A stretch of DNA of 64,000 nucleotides from JALQUL01 sp040382935 (GCA_040382935.1 JBEIEP010000006.1:1-64000); one strand, 5' to 3'. Shown: positions 41,879 through 51,543, counted from the stretch's first letter. Notes: generated from the sequence alone by a model not told the origin. Numbers and translations: made by a program.

Positions 41879-44770
41879 ATGACCACTTACTCGCCTACGG
41901 TTAGCACCATGCACCCACCAGAGACCGCATTTTCAGCCCGCCACATCGGCCCCAACCCGCATGACGAAGCAACCATGCTTTCAGCGCTGGGTTTGGCCAG
42001 CCGTGCGGCGTTGATAGATCACATCGTTCCCGATAGCATTCGCCGGGGCCGTGTTATGCAACTACCGGGGGCTGTGGGCGAAGTGCAGGCCTTGGCAGAA
42101 CTCAAAGCCATCGCCAGTCAAAACCGGGTTATGCGCAGCTACATAGGCCAGGGCTATTACCCCTGTCATACGCCCGGCGTGATTTTGCGCAACGTACTAG
42201 AAAACCCCGCCTGGTACACCGCGTATACGCCTTACCAAGCCGAAATCAGCCAGGGTCGCCTAGAGGCTTTGTTGAACTTTCAAACCATGGTGTGTGATTC
42301 GACGGGCATGGCCATTGCAGGGGCCTCCATGCTAGATGAGGCCACGGCCGCAGCAGAAGCCATGACGCTGGCCAAACGTTCCGGGCGATCGAGTTCAAAC
42401 ACCCTGCTGGTGGATGAACAGGTATTGCCACAAACCTTGGCGGTGATTCAAACCCGCGCTGAACCGCTGGGAATTACCGTAAAGGTCCTGCCCTCTGGTC
42501 AAACGCCTGACGGCGACAGTTTTGCCCTTTTGCTGCAATACCCCGGAGTAGACGGTGAGCTGTCAGACCCTAGCGACCGGATTGCCCAGTACAAGGCGCA
42601 TTCGCAAAAGGTGAGTGGACAGGCCGGAACCGTCATTGTGGCGGCCGACCTGTTGGCTTTAACACTTATCAAATCACCCAAAGAGCTGGGCGCAGACATT
42701 GCGGTGGGCAGCACCCAACGGATGGGGATGCCTTTGTGCAACGGAGGGCCTCACGCGGCTTATTTGGCTTGCAGTGATGAACTTAAACGCTCCATGCCGG
42801 GCCGCTTGGTGGGTGTTAGCAAAGACGTGCATGGCAATCCTGGATACCGCCTTTCGTTGCAAACGCGTGAGCAGCATATTCGGCGTGAAAAAGCCACCTC
42901 CAATATTTGCACGGCCCAGGTGCTGCCTGCCGTAGTGGCCAGTATGTACGCGGTTTATCACGGCCCGGCAGGTCTTAAAGCCATCGCCCAACGCGTGGCA
43001 GGTCTGACGGCCCAACTGGCCAAGGGATTGGTCGGCATTGGCCTTGGCTGTAGCAACGCCACGGCGTTTGACACACTTACCATTCAAACCGGCGCACACA
43101 CCGCTGCGGTTGTGGCGCTTATGCAAGACAACGGCATCAATTTGCGCCTAGTTGACGAGCAACGGGTAGGCGTTTCTTTAGACGAAACCACCACCTTCGC
43201 CGACATAAAAAACCTTGTTGCCCTGTTTGCAAAAGCAATGGGCGCCTCGGCTGCACCCTTGCAAGAGGCCGACTGCGGCCCCCTTATCCCCGCCGGTTTG
43301 CTGCGCCAAAGCAGCTACCTCACCCACCCGGTGTTTAACACCTATCAAAGTGAGACCGCTATGCTGCGCTACCTGCGCCGCCTGTCCGACAAAGACCTGG
43401 CCCTAGACCGCAGCATGATTCCACTGGGCAGTTGCACCATGAAGCTCAACGCCACCAGCGAGATGATCCCCATTACCTGGCCCGAGTTTGCCGACATCCA
43501 CCCCATGGCACCGGCCGAACAGCGCCGGGGTTATGAATTGCTGGATGCGCAACTGTGCGACTGGCTATGCGAGATCACCGGCTACGCGGGCGTAAGCCTG
43601 CAACCCAATGCAGGCAGCCAAGGCGAGTACGCCGGGTTGCTGGCAATCCGAGCCTTCCACCGCGCCCGCGGGCAAGTCGAACGCGATATTTGCTTGATTC
43701 CCTCGTCGGCCCACGGCACCAATCCCGCCAGCGCCCAAATGGTGGGGTTTAACGTGGTGGTTACTGCGTGCGACGCCCAAGGCAACGTGGACATGGCCGA
43801 CCTCAAAGCCAAATGCGAACAGTACAGCGAGCGCTTGGCGGTGGTGATGATTACCTACCCCAGCACCCACGGTGTGTTTGAGAGCGAAGTAACCGCCCTG
43901 TGCGACCTAGTGCACCAGCACGGTGGCAAAGTGTATGTGGATGGGGCCAATATGAACGCCCTGGTGGGCCTGGCTGCACCCGGCCAGTTTGGTGGTGATG
44001 TGAGCCACCTTAACCTGCACAAAACCTTTTGTATTCCGCACGGGGGCGGTGGCCCTGGTGTAGGCCCTGTTTGTGTGGGTGAAGACTTAAAACCCTACCT
44101 GCCCCCTGCTGCGGGTCTGGGAGCCGTCTCTGCCGCGCCCTTGGGCAACGCGGGCGTGCTACCGATTAGTTGGATGTACATCCGCATGATGGGTGCACAG
44201 GGCCTGACCCAGGCCACTGAGGTGGCCATTTTGAATGCCAACTACATCAGCCGCCAGCTTGCGCCCTACTTCCCAACGCTTTACAGCAGCCAAGAAGGCT
44301 GGGTGGCCCACGAGTGCATTTTGGATTTGCGCCCCATCAAAGAACTGTCTGGCGGCGTGAATGGCGTTTCTGCCGAAGATGTAGCCAAACGCCTGATTGA
44401 CTATGGCTTTCATGCCCCTACCCTGTCCTTTCCGGTGGCAGGCACGCTGATGGTGGAACCCACAGAAAGCGAGCCACTAGAAGAGATGGACCGCTTTATT
44501 GCGGCCATGAAACACATTCATGCCGAAATCATGCAGGTGGTACAGGGCCAATGGCCGCACGCCGACAACCCCTTGAAAAACGCACCGCACACGGCGGCCA
44601 GCTTGTTGGCAAACGACTGGAATAGCCCCTACACCCGAGAGCAAGCGGCCTACCCCCTGGCCTCGCTGAAGGCGAATAAATACTGGCCACCCGTCGGACG
44701 CATCGACAACGTGTACGGCGACCGCAACCTCTTTTGCAGTTGTTTGCCGGTGGAGGCCTACCAGTCCTAA
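41879..44770 (+). CDS. gcvP: Glycine dehydrogenase (decarboxylating), P-protein
   Basis: A PLP enzyme of 963 residues that decarboxylates glycine and loads the aminomethyl group on GcvH. It is the fused single-chain form. The N-terminal half carries FSARHIGPNPHDEATML and RSYIGQGYYPCHTPGVI. The C-terminal catalytic half has the PLP lysine in LNLHKTFCIPHGGGGPG near residue 713, and ends GRIDNVYGDRNLFCSC. It closes the gcv operon. Confidence 0.97.
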   Translation: MTTYSPTVSTMHPPETAFSARHIGPNPHDEATMLSALGLASRAALIDHIVPDSIRRGRVMQLPGAVGEVQALAELKAIASQNRVMRSYIGQGYYPCHTPGVILRNVLENPAWYTAYTPYQAEISQGRLEALLNFQTMVCDSTGMAIAGASMLDEATAAAEAMTLAKRSGRSSSNTLLVDEQVLPQTLAVIQTRAEPLGITVKVLPSGQTPDGDSFALLLQYPGVDGELSDPSDRIAQYKAHSQKVSGQAGTVIVAADLLALTLIKSPKELGADIAVGSTQRMGMPLCNGGPHAAYLACSDELKRSMPGRLVGVSKDVHGNPGYRLSLQTREQHIRREKATSNICTAQVLPAVVASMYAVYHGPAGLKAIAQRVAGLTAQLAKGLVGIGLGCSNATAFDTLTIQTGAHTAAVVALMQDNGINLRLVDEQRVGVSLDETTTFADIKNLVALFAKAMGASAAPLQEADCGPLIPAGLLRQSSYLTHPVFNTYQSETAMLRYLRRLSDKDLALDRSMIPLGSCTMKLNATSEMIPITWPEFADIHPMAPAEQRRGYELLDAQLCDWLCEITGYAGVSLQPNAGSQGEYAGLLAIRAFHRARGQVERDICLIPSSAHGTNPASAQMVGFNVVVTACDAQGNVDMADLKAKCEQYSERLAVVMITYPSTHGVFESEVTALCDLVHQHGGKVYVDGANMNALVGLAAPGQFGGDVSHLNLHKTFCIPHGGGGPGVGPVCVGEDLKPYLPPAAGLGAVSAAPLGNAGVLPISWMYIRMMGAQGLTQATEVAILNANYISRQLAPYFPTLYSSQEGWVAHECILDLRPIKELSGGVNGVSAEDVAKRLIDYGFHAPTLSFPVAGTLMVEPTESEPLEEMDRFIAAMKHIHAEIMQVVQGQWPHADNPLKNAPHTAASLLANDWNSPYTREQAAYPLASLKANKYWPPVGRIDNVYGDRNLFCSCLPVEAYQS

Positions 44771-44781
44771 GTCGTCAAGAC

Positions 44782-44828
44782 AAAAAAATACCCACCCCAA
44801 GCCATCCAAATGGCTTTAAGGGGTGGGT
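44782..44828 (-). terminator. Intrinsic terminator of the flavodoxin-side operon
   Basis: ACCCACCCC with AAGCCAT (44790-44805) pairs with ATGGCTT and GGGGTGGGT (44810-44828) around a 4-base loop with a small bulge. On the minus strand it is followed by seven T (44788-44782). It ends transcription from the minus-strand genes to the right and may also stop gcvP transcripts from the left. Confidence 0.85.
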
Positions 44829-44863
44829 GTAGGCCCAGACGGCGTTAGGCCGCAAGCGCTTGA

Positions 44864-45415
44864 TTAACCCAAACGAGCAGCCGTAGCAGCGACGTGTGCG
44901 CCGAAGGCTTTGGCGCCGTCAAGATCGCCTTGGGGCATTTCAGCGGGGCTGGAATCTGAAGGGGATTGCGCCAAAAGGCCTGCCCAACCACCCAGGTAGT
45001 TTAGGTCGTTGCGACCGGCCGCTTTGCTGTTGCTAGGCATTTGGTTCAAACCCACCCAAAGTCCACCGTGCTGCATGGCCAAGGTGAATAGAGCGTTCAT
45101 GGTGTTGCCTTTGTCGCCATTCATAGAGGCGCTGTTGGTAAACCCCGCAAACAGCTTGTTGCTCCAAGCACGGCCGTACCAAGGCTTGGACGATGCATCG
45201 GCAAACTTTTTGAACTGCCAGCTCACATTGCCCATATAGGTGGGGCTGCCAAACACAATGGCGTCGGCCGCGTTCAGTTGGTCCCAACCGGCTTCGGGCA
45301 CGTTGCCTTCAGCGTCGATGGCCACTAGCTCAGCGCCCGCGCCCTGCGCTACAGCTTGGGCAATACGTTGGGTATGGCCGTAGCCTGAGTGATAAACAAC
45401 AACAATTTTTTTCAT
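44864..45415 (-). CDS. Flavodoxin-fold NAD(P)H:quinone oxidoreductase-like protein
   Basis: A 183-residue FMN flavoprotein of the WrbA/flavodoxin type. The FMN phosphate loop is VVYHSGYGHTQRIAQAVA near the N-terminus. GSPTYMGNVSWQFKKFADA and LFAGFTNSASMNGDKGNTMN are the isoalloxazine loops. Related enzymes reduce quinones by two electrons and limit redox cycling. It is the last gene of a pirin-DoxX-flavodoxin unit, 76 bases after DoxX, and is followed by a strong terminator. Confidence 0.9.
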   Translation of the reverse strand: MKKIVVVYHSGYGHTQRIAQAVAQGAGAELVAIDAEGNVPEAGWDQLNAADAIVFGSPTYMGNVSWQFKKFADASSKPWYGRAWSNKLFAGFTNSASMNGDKGNTMNALFTLAMQHGGLWVGLNQMPSNSKAAGRNDLNYLGGWAGLLAQSPSDSSPAEMPQGDLDGAKAFGAHVAATAARLG

Positions 45416-45491
45416 ATCAACACCTATCTAAGAAAAACACAAAAGAAAACTTAAGGAAGCCCAGCAACCCGACGGGCCGCAAAAGATGGAC

Positions 45492-45899
45492 TTAGGCCGC
45501 TTTGCGGGCATCCAAACTCCAGGCACCTGCGCCTGCCGAGGCAAGGATCAACAGGCCACCGGTAATGGCGAGGTTCTTAAAGAACATCAGTTGTTGCACG
45601 AACTGTGCATCGGCAGGTACCGCCCAAAAGGCATGAAACACCACAGTGGCTACCAGCGTAAACGCGGCAAGCACCAGTGCGGCAACCTTGGTGCGATAGC
45701 CCAACGCCAAGGCCAATCCGCAGCCCACCTCAACCAATATGGCGAGCACTGCGCCCGCACTGGCCAAGGGCAAACCCACCGAGGCGATGTACTGCACCGT
45801 GCCTTGAAATCCGGCGATTTTGGATAAGCCTGCAGGTACAAACATCAAAGCGATCAGCAGACGGCCTACGAGAGAAAAAGCGGGGTGTAAGGGGTTCAT
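45492..45899 (-). CDS. DoxX family membrane protein
   Basis: A 135-residue protein with about four membrane segments (roughly 8-26, 50-68, 73-93, 102-122). FSLVGRLLIALMFVPAGLSK at the start and VEVGCGLALALGYRTKVAAL are DoxX family features. DoxX proteins are associated with redox stress and quinone chemistry, without an agreed activity. It lies 28 bases after the pirin gene on the same strand. Confidence 0.87.
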   Translation of the reverse strand: MNPLHPAFSLVGRLLIALMFVPAGLSKIAGFQGTVQYIASVGLPLASAGAVLAILVEVGCGLALALGYRTKVAALVLAAFTLVATVVFHAFWAVPADAQFVQQLMFFKNLAITGGLLILASAGAGAWSLDARKAA

Positions 45900-45927
45900 A
45901 AAAAGTCCAATAAAAAGAAAAAAATCC

Positions 45928-46650
45928 TCAGGGAGCGAGGTCGAAAACCAAGACCTGGGCCGATGTGCCCTGGTCCAAGCAATGGGTTGCAGGGCCGGTT
46001 AGCGCGACCGCGTCGCCGGTTTGCAGTGGTTGTCCGTCCAGTGCGCATTGGCCGCTGATGACGTGAACATAGGTCAAACGCCCTGCGGGTGTTTGCCATT
46101 GATGGCTTTGCGCCCCGTCAAACTGCCCATAGAGCAGCCTGGCGTCTGCGTTAAGGCCTACGCACCCAGGGCGCGGCACTTGCCCCGCGGCGGGTTTAGG
46201 TTCGGCAATCACGGTGAGATGGCCTTGGCTCGCGCTCAGGTCCACATCGGTCTGTTCGTATTCAGGGGCCAAGTTGACGGCGTTGGGCAACAACCAAATT
46301 TGCAAAAAATGGGTTTCTGCGCCCTGCGCTTGGTTCATCTCACTGTGCTCAACACCCGTGCCAGCCGTCATGCGCTGGATCTGGCCCGGCAAAATTGTCG
46401 AGGCGTTGCCCATGCTGTCTTGGTGCCCCAAAGCACCCTTCTGCACCAGGCTGACAATTTCCATGTTCCTGTGACCATGGCGCCCAAAGCCCGTGTGCGG
46501 CGCAATACGGTCTTCGTTAATCACGCGCAGATTCCCAAAACCCATGTTGTTTGGGTCGTAGTAACTCCCAAACGAGAAACTGTGAAACGACTTGAGCCAA
46601 CCATGGTCGGCGAAACCGCGCGCACTGGATAGTCGAATTGTTTGCGTCAT
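45928..46650 (-). CDS. Pirin family protein
   Basis: A bicupin protein of 240 residues. The metal site uses HTGFGRHGHRNMEIVSLV and GTGVEHSEMNQ, matching the three His and one Glu of pirins. Bacterial pirins such as YhhW act as quercetinases, oxidising flavonols, and others bind iron; which applies here is open. The frame extends 74 codons upstream across the LysR intergenic region, but MTQTIRLSSARGF is the family start. First gene of the pirin-DoxX-flavodoxin unit, divergent from lysR. Confidence 0.9.
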   Translation of the reverse strand: MTQTIRLSSARGFADHGWLKSFHSFSFGSYYDPNNMGFGNLRVINEDRIAPHTGFGRHGHRNMEIVSLVQKGALGHQDSMGNASTILPGQIQRMTAGTGVEHSEMNQAQGAETHFLQIWLLPNAVNLAPEYEQTDVDLSASQGHLTVIAEPKPAAGQVPRPGCVGLNADARLLYGQFDGAQSHQWQTPAGRLTYVHVISGQCALDGQPLQTGDAVALTGPATHCLDQGTSAQVLVFDLAP

Positions 46651-46741
46651 GTTGAAGTTTCTAGGATGGGTAACACGGGGTTGAAGGCCTCCAATGTAAT
46701 TCACCCCAAGGCGAAACGACTTCTGTAAGATTGACGTCACC

Positions 46742-46763
46742 ATTCTATTTATTTGAATAGAAT
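46742..46763. promoter_or_regulatory. Candidate LysR-type operator
   Basis: ATTCTATT (46742-46749) and AATAGAAT (46756-46763) form a perfect 8-bp inverted repeat with a 6-base AT-rich spacer. It lies 8 bases before the lysR ATG and inside the 121-base space between lysR and the pirin gene, where LysR-type regulators bind T-N11-A dyads. Very close to the lysR start, it could mediate autorepression. Confidence 0.6.
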
Positions 46764-46771
46764 CGGCTTCT

Positions 46772-47707
46772 ATGTACAAATCTAGAAATATCCTGAACCC
46801 TGAATCCCTCAGTCTCTTGTTGTCGATTGAACGAGAGGGCAGTTTCGCGGGGGCTGCCAGAGCGGAAGGCATAGTACCCAGCGCATTGACCTATCGGGTG
46901 CGGCAAATCGAAGAGGCCTTGGACGTTTTGCTTTTTGACCGCAGTTCGCGCAACGCCAAACCCACGCCCGCTGGATTGGCCTTGTTGCGCGAAGCCGAAC
47001 GCCTTCTGGTAGAAACCGATGGTGTGGCCAATCGCATCAAACGGATCGCCACAGGATGGGAGAGCCAATTTACCATCGCCATCGACGGTGTACTCAACAG
47101 TGGGCCCCTACTGGAACTTTGCGAGCAGTTTTTTTTGCTCAAGGCCCCTACCCGCTTGCGGCTAAAAAAAGAGGTGTTGTCGGGCACCCTGGAAACCTTG
47201 GTTAGCGGCCAAGCCGACCTGGCATTGGGAGTGGGCGGCGATCACAACATTGCCCATTTGCTGACACGCCCCATAGGCGAGATGCGCTTTCCCTTTGTGG
47301 TGGCAAAAACCCACCCGCTGGCGTCTGCGCCAGAGCCTTTGGGCGACGACGTGTTACGTCAAACACGGGCCATTGCCGTGGCCGACTCGGTCAAGCAGGG
47401 TCCCAGCCTGACCTTTGGTCTCTTGCAGGGCCAAGAGGTATTCACCGTGGCCACTTTGCACGACAAGTTACAGGCGCAGTTGCACGGCCTGGGGGCTGGT
47501 TTTTTACCCGAACATATGGTCAAGCCTTACCTAGAAACAGGACAACTGGTTGAAAAGACCGTAGACCGAGAGCGCGGCAACGTGCGTCTGCATTACGCAT
47601 GGCGAGCCCCTGTTGGCGCAGGCAACGGCAGAGCCCTGCAATGGTGGTTATCGCAACTGCAAAGCGAGCGCACCTTGAGCGCCCTTTTATCGGTCAGTAG
47701 GTCATAA
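46772..47707 (+). CDS. LysR family transcription regulator
   Basis: A 311-residue regulator. The winged helix-turn-helix (about 8-66) contains REGSFAGAARAEGIVPSALTY and LLFDRSSRNAKPTPAGLALL. The periplasmic-binding-like effector domain follows from about 95. It is transcribed away from the pirin-DoxX-flavodoxin unit, which it probably controls. The effector is unknown; a quinone or flavonoid-like compound would fit the target genes, which is inference. Confidence 0.93.
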   Translation: MYKSRNILNPESLSLLLSIEREGSFAGAARAEGIVPSALTYRVRQIEEALDVLLFDRSSRNAKPTPAGLALLREAERLLVETDGVANRIKRIATGWESQFTIAIDGVLNSGPLLELCEQFFLLKAPTRLRLKKEVLSGTLETLVSGQADLALGVGGDHNIAHLLTRPIGEMRFPFVVAKTHPLASAPEPLGDDVLRQTRAIAVADSVKQGPSLTFGLLQGQEVFTVATLHDKLQAQLHGLGAGFLPEHMVKPYLETGQLVEKTVDRERGNVRLHYAWRAPVGAGNGRALQWWLSQLQSERTLSALLSVSRS

Positions 47708-47824
47708 AAATGACACCGACGGGCCGAATGCCCTGTACAGTGAGAGGGTCCGCACCAAACGTGGCCAATGGTGAGTGCAGTGCCGGGCATTTATTACCGA
47801 ACAACCCAAAAGGACAACCTACCC

Positions 47825-48889
47825 ATGAAAAAATCCCCATCCAAAACAGTTGCCGTGGTAGGCGCAGGCATCGCCGGTTTGGCCGCCGCTCGCACCTTGA
47901 TGCAAGGCGGTTGGGACGTTCATGTATTTGAGCAAGAAGCCACGGTAGGTGGACGTATGGCCAGCTTGGATTCAGAGCTAGGGATCTTTGATTTAGGCAC
48001 CCAGTATTTCACCGTGCGAGACCCTCGCTTTCAAAAGGTATTGAAGGGCTCGCCCGCCCAATGCAAGCCCTGGCGCGCCGTGTCAATGCAGGGCAAAGAT
48101 TCCTCAACATCCGATCAAACCCTTTCGGTAGCCACGGCCTCTATGGGCGCTTTGGCCGCGCATTGGGCTGCCCCTGTTCAAGCGGTCCACAGATTGCACC
48201 TTTCTAGCACCGTCACTGGCATCGCCCCCGACGCGCTGATGAAAGGCAAATGGCAGGTACTCACCCAGGCAGGCCCAAGTAGCGTTGGGTCCGATAGGCC
48301 CTCGGTTTACACAGGGTTTGACCATGTGGTGCTGGCAACCCCGGCAGCGCAGGCCGCAGACCTACTGCGCCAATCGGGCGAAACGTCGGTGGCATTGAGG
48401 CGTGGCACGACCCAAATGGTCAACTCCCTTTCTAAAGTAGAAACTGCACCTTGTTGGTCGATAGGTCTGGCCTTTGCCCTGGCCACCGACCCGGCGCGCC
48501 CCCTGGGACCCGCATGGGACTGCGCACGGCCCAACGACCATCGAATCGCCTGGATGGTGAGGGAACTGTCCAAACCGGGCCGAACGGGCGTCGAGCGTTG
48601 GGTGGTACAGGCCACGGCCAACTGGTCGCTGGAACACTTTAACGACAGCAGCGAACGGGTTCAGTCCAAGTTGCTCAAGTCGTTTGCCGAACTCACCGGG
48701 ATACATGCGGCACCCACCTTGATAACCGCCAAGCGTTGGGCGCACGCCAAAACCACTGTGCCGCTAGGCAAGTCTTATTTGTTGCAGGGCAGCCTGGGCT
48801 TGGCGGTCTGTGGCGATTACTGCAACGGCTACCGCGTCGAAGACGCCTTTGTTTCTGGTCTGGAGTTGGCCCTCGCGATGGGCCAGTAG
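47825..48889 (+). CDS. FAD-dependent amine-oxidase-like oxidoreductase
   Basis: A 354-residue flavoprotein with the FAD dinucleotide fold AVVGAGIAGLAAARTL (about 10-25) and the downstream GGRMAS of the amine oxidase/phytoene desaturase superfamily, followed by FDLGTQYFTVRDPRF. The size and IAWMVRELSKPGR resemble renalase-like bacterial proteins. C-terminal GLAVCGDYCNGYRVEDAF is the second FAD-binding signature. The substrate is unknown. Upstream in-frame residues from 47768 lack family resemblance. It ends 43 bases before gluQ. Confidence 0.85.
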   Translation: MKKSPSKTVAVVGAGIAGLAAARTLMQGGWDVHVFEQEATVGGRMASLDSELGIFDLGTQYFTVRDPRFQKVLKGSPAQCKPWRAVSMQGKDSSTSDQTLSVATASMGALAAHWAAPVQAVHRLHLSSTVTGIAPDALMKGKWQVLTQAGPSSVGSDRPSVYTGFDHVVLATPAAQAADLLRQSGETSVALRRGTTQMVNSLSKVETAPCWSIGLAFALATDPARPLGPAWDCARPNDHRIAWMVRELSKPGRTGVERWVVQATANWSLEHFNDSSERVQSKLLKSFAELTGIHAAPTLITAKRWAHAKTTVPLGKSYLLQGSLGLAVCGDYCNGYRVEDAFVSGLELALAMGQ

Positions 48890-48932
48890 AGCGCAAAGGC
48901 TTGCAGGGATTGATCAAGCCACGGGGCTGGTT

Positions 48933-49877
48933 ATGGATAACTATGTTGGGCGCTTCGCACCCTCTCCCACTGGCCCAGTGCACATGGGATCCCTGGTCGC
49001 AGCACTGGCCAGTTGGCTAGACGCACGGGCTCACCGGGGTTGCTGGTTGGTTCGGATTGAGGACGTTGACCAAACCCGCTGCAAAACCGCTTATGCCGAA
49101 ACCATACTTGGGCAGTTGGCCGCCCACGGACTCACGAGCGACCAATCGGTCATTTGGCAAAGCCGCCGCGTGCCGCTGTACAACAAGGCACTTGGGTATC
49201 TTCAAGCCAATGGCTGGGTCTACCCCTGCACCTGCAGCCGTGCCCGTATCTTGCAAGCGCAAAGCACCTTGCCCAAGCGCCATGAAGACCTTGTCTACCC
49301 CGGGTTTTGCCGCTTACACCCGGTGACCCCCTCCGCCACTGCGGCATGGCGCTTTCAGGTTAATCGCCGCTGGCCTGCTGAGCAACACCCAGCAAGCGTT
49401 TACCCAATCGTTAACTGGCACGACCGCCGACTCGGCCAACAATCACAAAACGTCGCTGAGGAGGTAGGGGATTTTGTGGTCAAGCGGGCAGATGGATTGT
49501 TTGCCTACCAACTGGCCGTGGTGGTAGACGACGCCGAACAAGGCGTTACCCACGTGGTGCGTGGCGAGGATTTAGCCAACAACACCCCCAGGCAAATCCT
49601 TTTGCAAGAGGCCTTGGGTTACCTCAGGCCTCACTACCTGCACACCCCTTTGGTATTCGCCGCCGACCACCAAAAACTCTCTAAGCAAAGCGGTGCCAAG
49701 CCCTTAGACCCTCACCTAGCGCTAGAAAACTTGGCCCAAGCGGCCGGGCATTTGAATTTGCATTGGACACCCACGGCGGGGCATTTGTCAGAGGGCCTGG
49801 CGGATTTGGTCGGGCAGTGGAGTGCCGCAATGGATGCCACGGCTAAAATGCCCTCGCGGCCTAAACGGCCAGCTTGA
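48933..49877 (+). CDS. gluQ: Glutamyl-Q tRNA(Asp) synthetase
   Basis: A 314-residue paralogue of the GltX catalytic core lacking the anticodon-binding domain. It attaches glutamate to queuosine in tRNA-Asp. FAPSPTGPVHMGSL carries the HIGH-type motif, LSKQSGA the KMSKS-type motif, and CTCSRARI with YPGFCR the zinc site. It depends on queuosine, consistent with queG further along. Its stop overlaps the next start as TGATG. The C-terminus KMPSRPKRPA is basic and short. Confidence 0.93.
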   Translation: MDNYVGRFAPSPTGPVHMGSLVAALASWLDARAHRGCWLVRIEDVDQTRCKTAYAETILGQLAAHGLTSDQSVIWQSRRVPLYNKALGYLQANGWVYPCTCSRARILQAQSTLPKRHEDLVYPGFCRLHPVTPSATAAWRFQVNRRWPAEQHPASVYPIVNWHDRRLGQQSQNVAEEVGDFVVKRADGLFAYQLAVVVDDAEQGVTHVVRGEDLANNTPRQILLQEALGYLRPHYLHTPLVFAADHQKLSKQSGAKPLDPHLALENLAQAAGHLNLHWTPTAGHLSEGLADLVGQWSAAMDATAKMPSRPKRPA

Positions 49878-50632
49878 TGCCGCACCCCCAACAACAAACC
49901 CCTGCCATGACCCAGCCTCCCGTCCCCCACCCCCGTACCATACGCAGCTTTGTCATGCGGGCCGGCCGTACAACCGTGGGGCAGCAGCGGGCCTTGGACA
50001 CCTTGGGAGCGCAGTTTCTGATTCCCTTTCAATCCCATCCTGTGCAACCGGATGCACTATTTTTAGACAAGCACAAAGATTGTCCGTTGGTACTCGAAAT
50101 CGGATTTGGTATGGGAGAGGCCACCGCAGCCATTGCGGCAACTCTGCCCAACACGCGCTTCCTGGCCTGCGAGGTACACCCTCCTGGTGTGGGCGCCTTG
50201 CTTGCGCGTATCGACCAAGCTGGGTTGGACAATCTGCGGCTTATCAACCACGACGCGGTGCAGGTGATTGACCAGATGCTGCCCGACGCTTGCCTGGACG
50301 GAATTCACATCTTTTTTCCAGACCCCTGGCATAAAAAACGCCACAACAAGCGCCGGCTCATTCAAGCCGAGTTTGTCGACAAATTGGTCGCAAAACTACG
50401 CCCAGGTGGCACCATTCACGCCGCCACCGATTGGCAAGACTACGCGGTTCAAATGCTGCAAACGTTCTCAAGCTGCCCCGCGCTGCGTAACCAAAGCCTG
50501 CGTGCCGATGGGTTTTCTGACAAGCCCAGCTACCGCCCTTTGACCAAGTTTGAAAACCGGGGTTTGCGCCTAGGGCACGGGGTTTGGGATCTGGTGTTTG
50601 AACGTCGCACCACTGAAAACATCAACGCCTAA
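49877..50632 (+). CDS. trmB: tRNA (guanine-N7-)-methyltransferase
   Basis: A SAM-dependent enzyme of 251 residues making m7G46 in tRNA. The SAM loop is LEIGFGMGEATAAIA, and IHIFFPDPWHKKRHNKRRLI is the TrmB signature with catalytic Asp. GTIHAATDWQDYAVQM and FENRGLRLGHGVWDL close the fold. The ATG overlaps the gluQ stop in TGATG; a TTG one codon earlier and an ATG eleven codons later are alternatives. It converges with xerD. Confidence 0.94.
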   Translation: MPHPQQQTPAMTQPPVPHPRTIRSFVMRAGRTTVGQQRALDTLGAQFLIPFQSHPVQPDALFLDKHKDCPLVLEIGFGMGEATAAIAATLPNTRFLACEVHPPGVGALLARIDQAGLDNLRLINHDAVQVIDQMLPDACLDGIHIFFPDPWHKKRHNKRRLIQAEFVDKLVAKLRPGGTIHAATDWQDYAVQMLQTFSSCPALRNQSLRADGFSDKPSYRPLTKFENRGLRLGHGVWDLVFERRTTENINA

Positions 50633-50652
50633 AAAACCTTGGCAACAGTTCC

Positions 50653-51543
50653 TCAACCTCTAGGGTGATGACTGGCGTGTATGCGCTGCAGCCGCTCACG
50701 CGCAACATGGGTGTAAATCGTTGTGGTCGAGATATCGGTATGCCCCAATAGCATTTGCACAGCACGCAAATCGGCACCGTGGTTGAGTAAATGGGTGGCA
50801 AAAGCATGGCGCAGGGTGTGGGGTGAAAGGGCCTGCGTAATGCCTGCGCGTAAGGCATTTTTCTTGACGATGTACCAAAACATGACGCGTGTCATGGCCT
50901 TGGCGTGGTGCGTTACAAACAAGTCGTCACTCACCTGTCCACCCAGCAAATGCGTCCTTGCGTTGGCCACGTACAAACGCAGCCAATCACCCGCAATCTC
51001 TCCAAACGGAACCAAGCGCTCTTTGCTGCCCTTGCCTGTGACCTGCACAATCCCATCTGCAAAGCTGACTTGGTAGGTTTTTAGGCCCACCAACTCGCTC
51101 ACCCTTAGCCCGCTGGCGTACATCAGTTCAAGCATGGTGCGATCACGCAGGCCCAAAGGCGTTTCAGTATCCGGGCTGGCCAACAAAAGTTCCACCTGTT
51201 GTTCGCTCAAGGTATGGGGAATGCGCAGGCTTTGGCGTGCGGGTGCCAGTCGCAGCGTGGGGTCTGCGGTGGTCAGCTGCTGGCGCAATGCCCAGCGGTA
51301 AAAGCGCTTGAACACGGTTAAGCGCCGGTTGGCGGTGCTGGGCTTGCTGGCCAGATGGCGTTCACCAAAATAGGCCTGTAAGTCTGCTTCCGCTGCCTTG
51401 GTCAGACTTTTGCCATGGGCCAACAGCCACTCCTGTAAGGCACTAAGGTCGCGCCGATAGGCCTCTAAGGTGTTGCGCGCCAAGCCGTCTTCCAACCAAA
51501 GCGCATCTACAAAGGCATGTACCTCAGTGTCGTCGGTTTTCAT
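50653..51543 (-). CDS. xerD: Tyrosine recombinase XerD
   Basis: A 296-residue site-specific recombinase that resolves chromosome dimers at dif with XerC. The N-terminal SAM-like domain covers 1-90. Catalytic residues are complete: R147 in ASGLRVSELV, K171, H242 and R245 in SPHTLRHAFATHLL, H268 in LLGHTDISTT and Y277 in IYTHV. XerD rather than XerC is suggested by HTDISTTTIYTHVARERL. It is a core gene, not a phage integrase. Confidence 0.92.
   Translation of the reverse strand: MKTDDTEVHAFVDALWLEDGLARNTLEAYRRDLSALQEWLLAHGKSLTKAAEADLQAYFGERHLASKPSTANRRLTVFKRFYRWALRQQLTTADPTLRLAPARQSLRIPHTLSEQQVELLLASPDTETPLGLRDRTMLELMYASGLRVSELVGLKTYQVSFADGIVQVTGKGSKERLVPFGEIAGDWLRLYVANARTHLLGGQVSDDLFVTHHAKAMTRVMFWYIVKKNALRAGITQALSPHTLRHAFATHLLNHGADLRAVQMLLGHTDISTTTIYTHVARERLQRIHASHHPRG

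Noticed and set aside
50653..51543. Tyrosine recombinase as evidence of an integrated element
   Set aside because: All features match housekeeping XerD; neighbours are core genes and no att-like repeats or phage genes are present.
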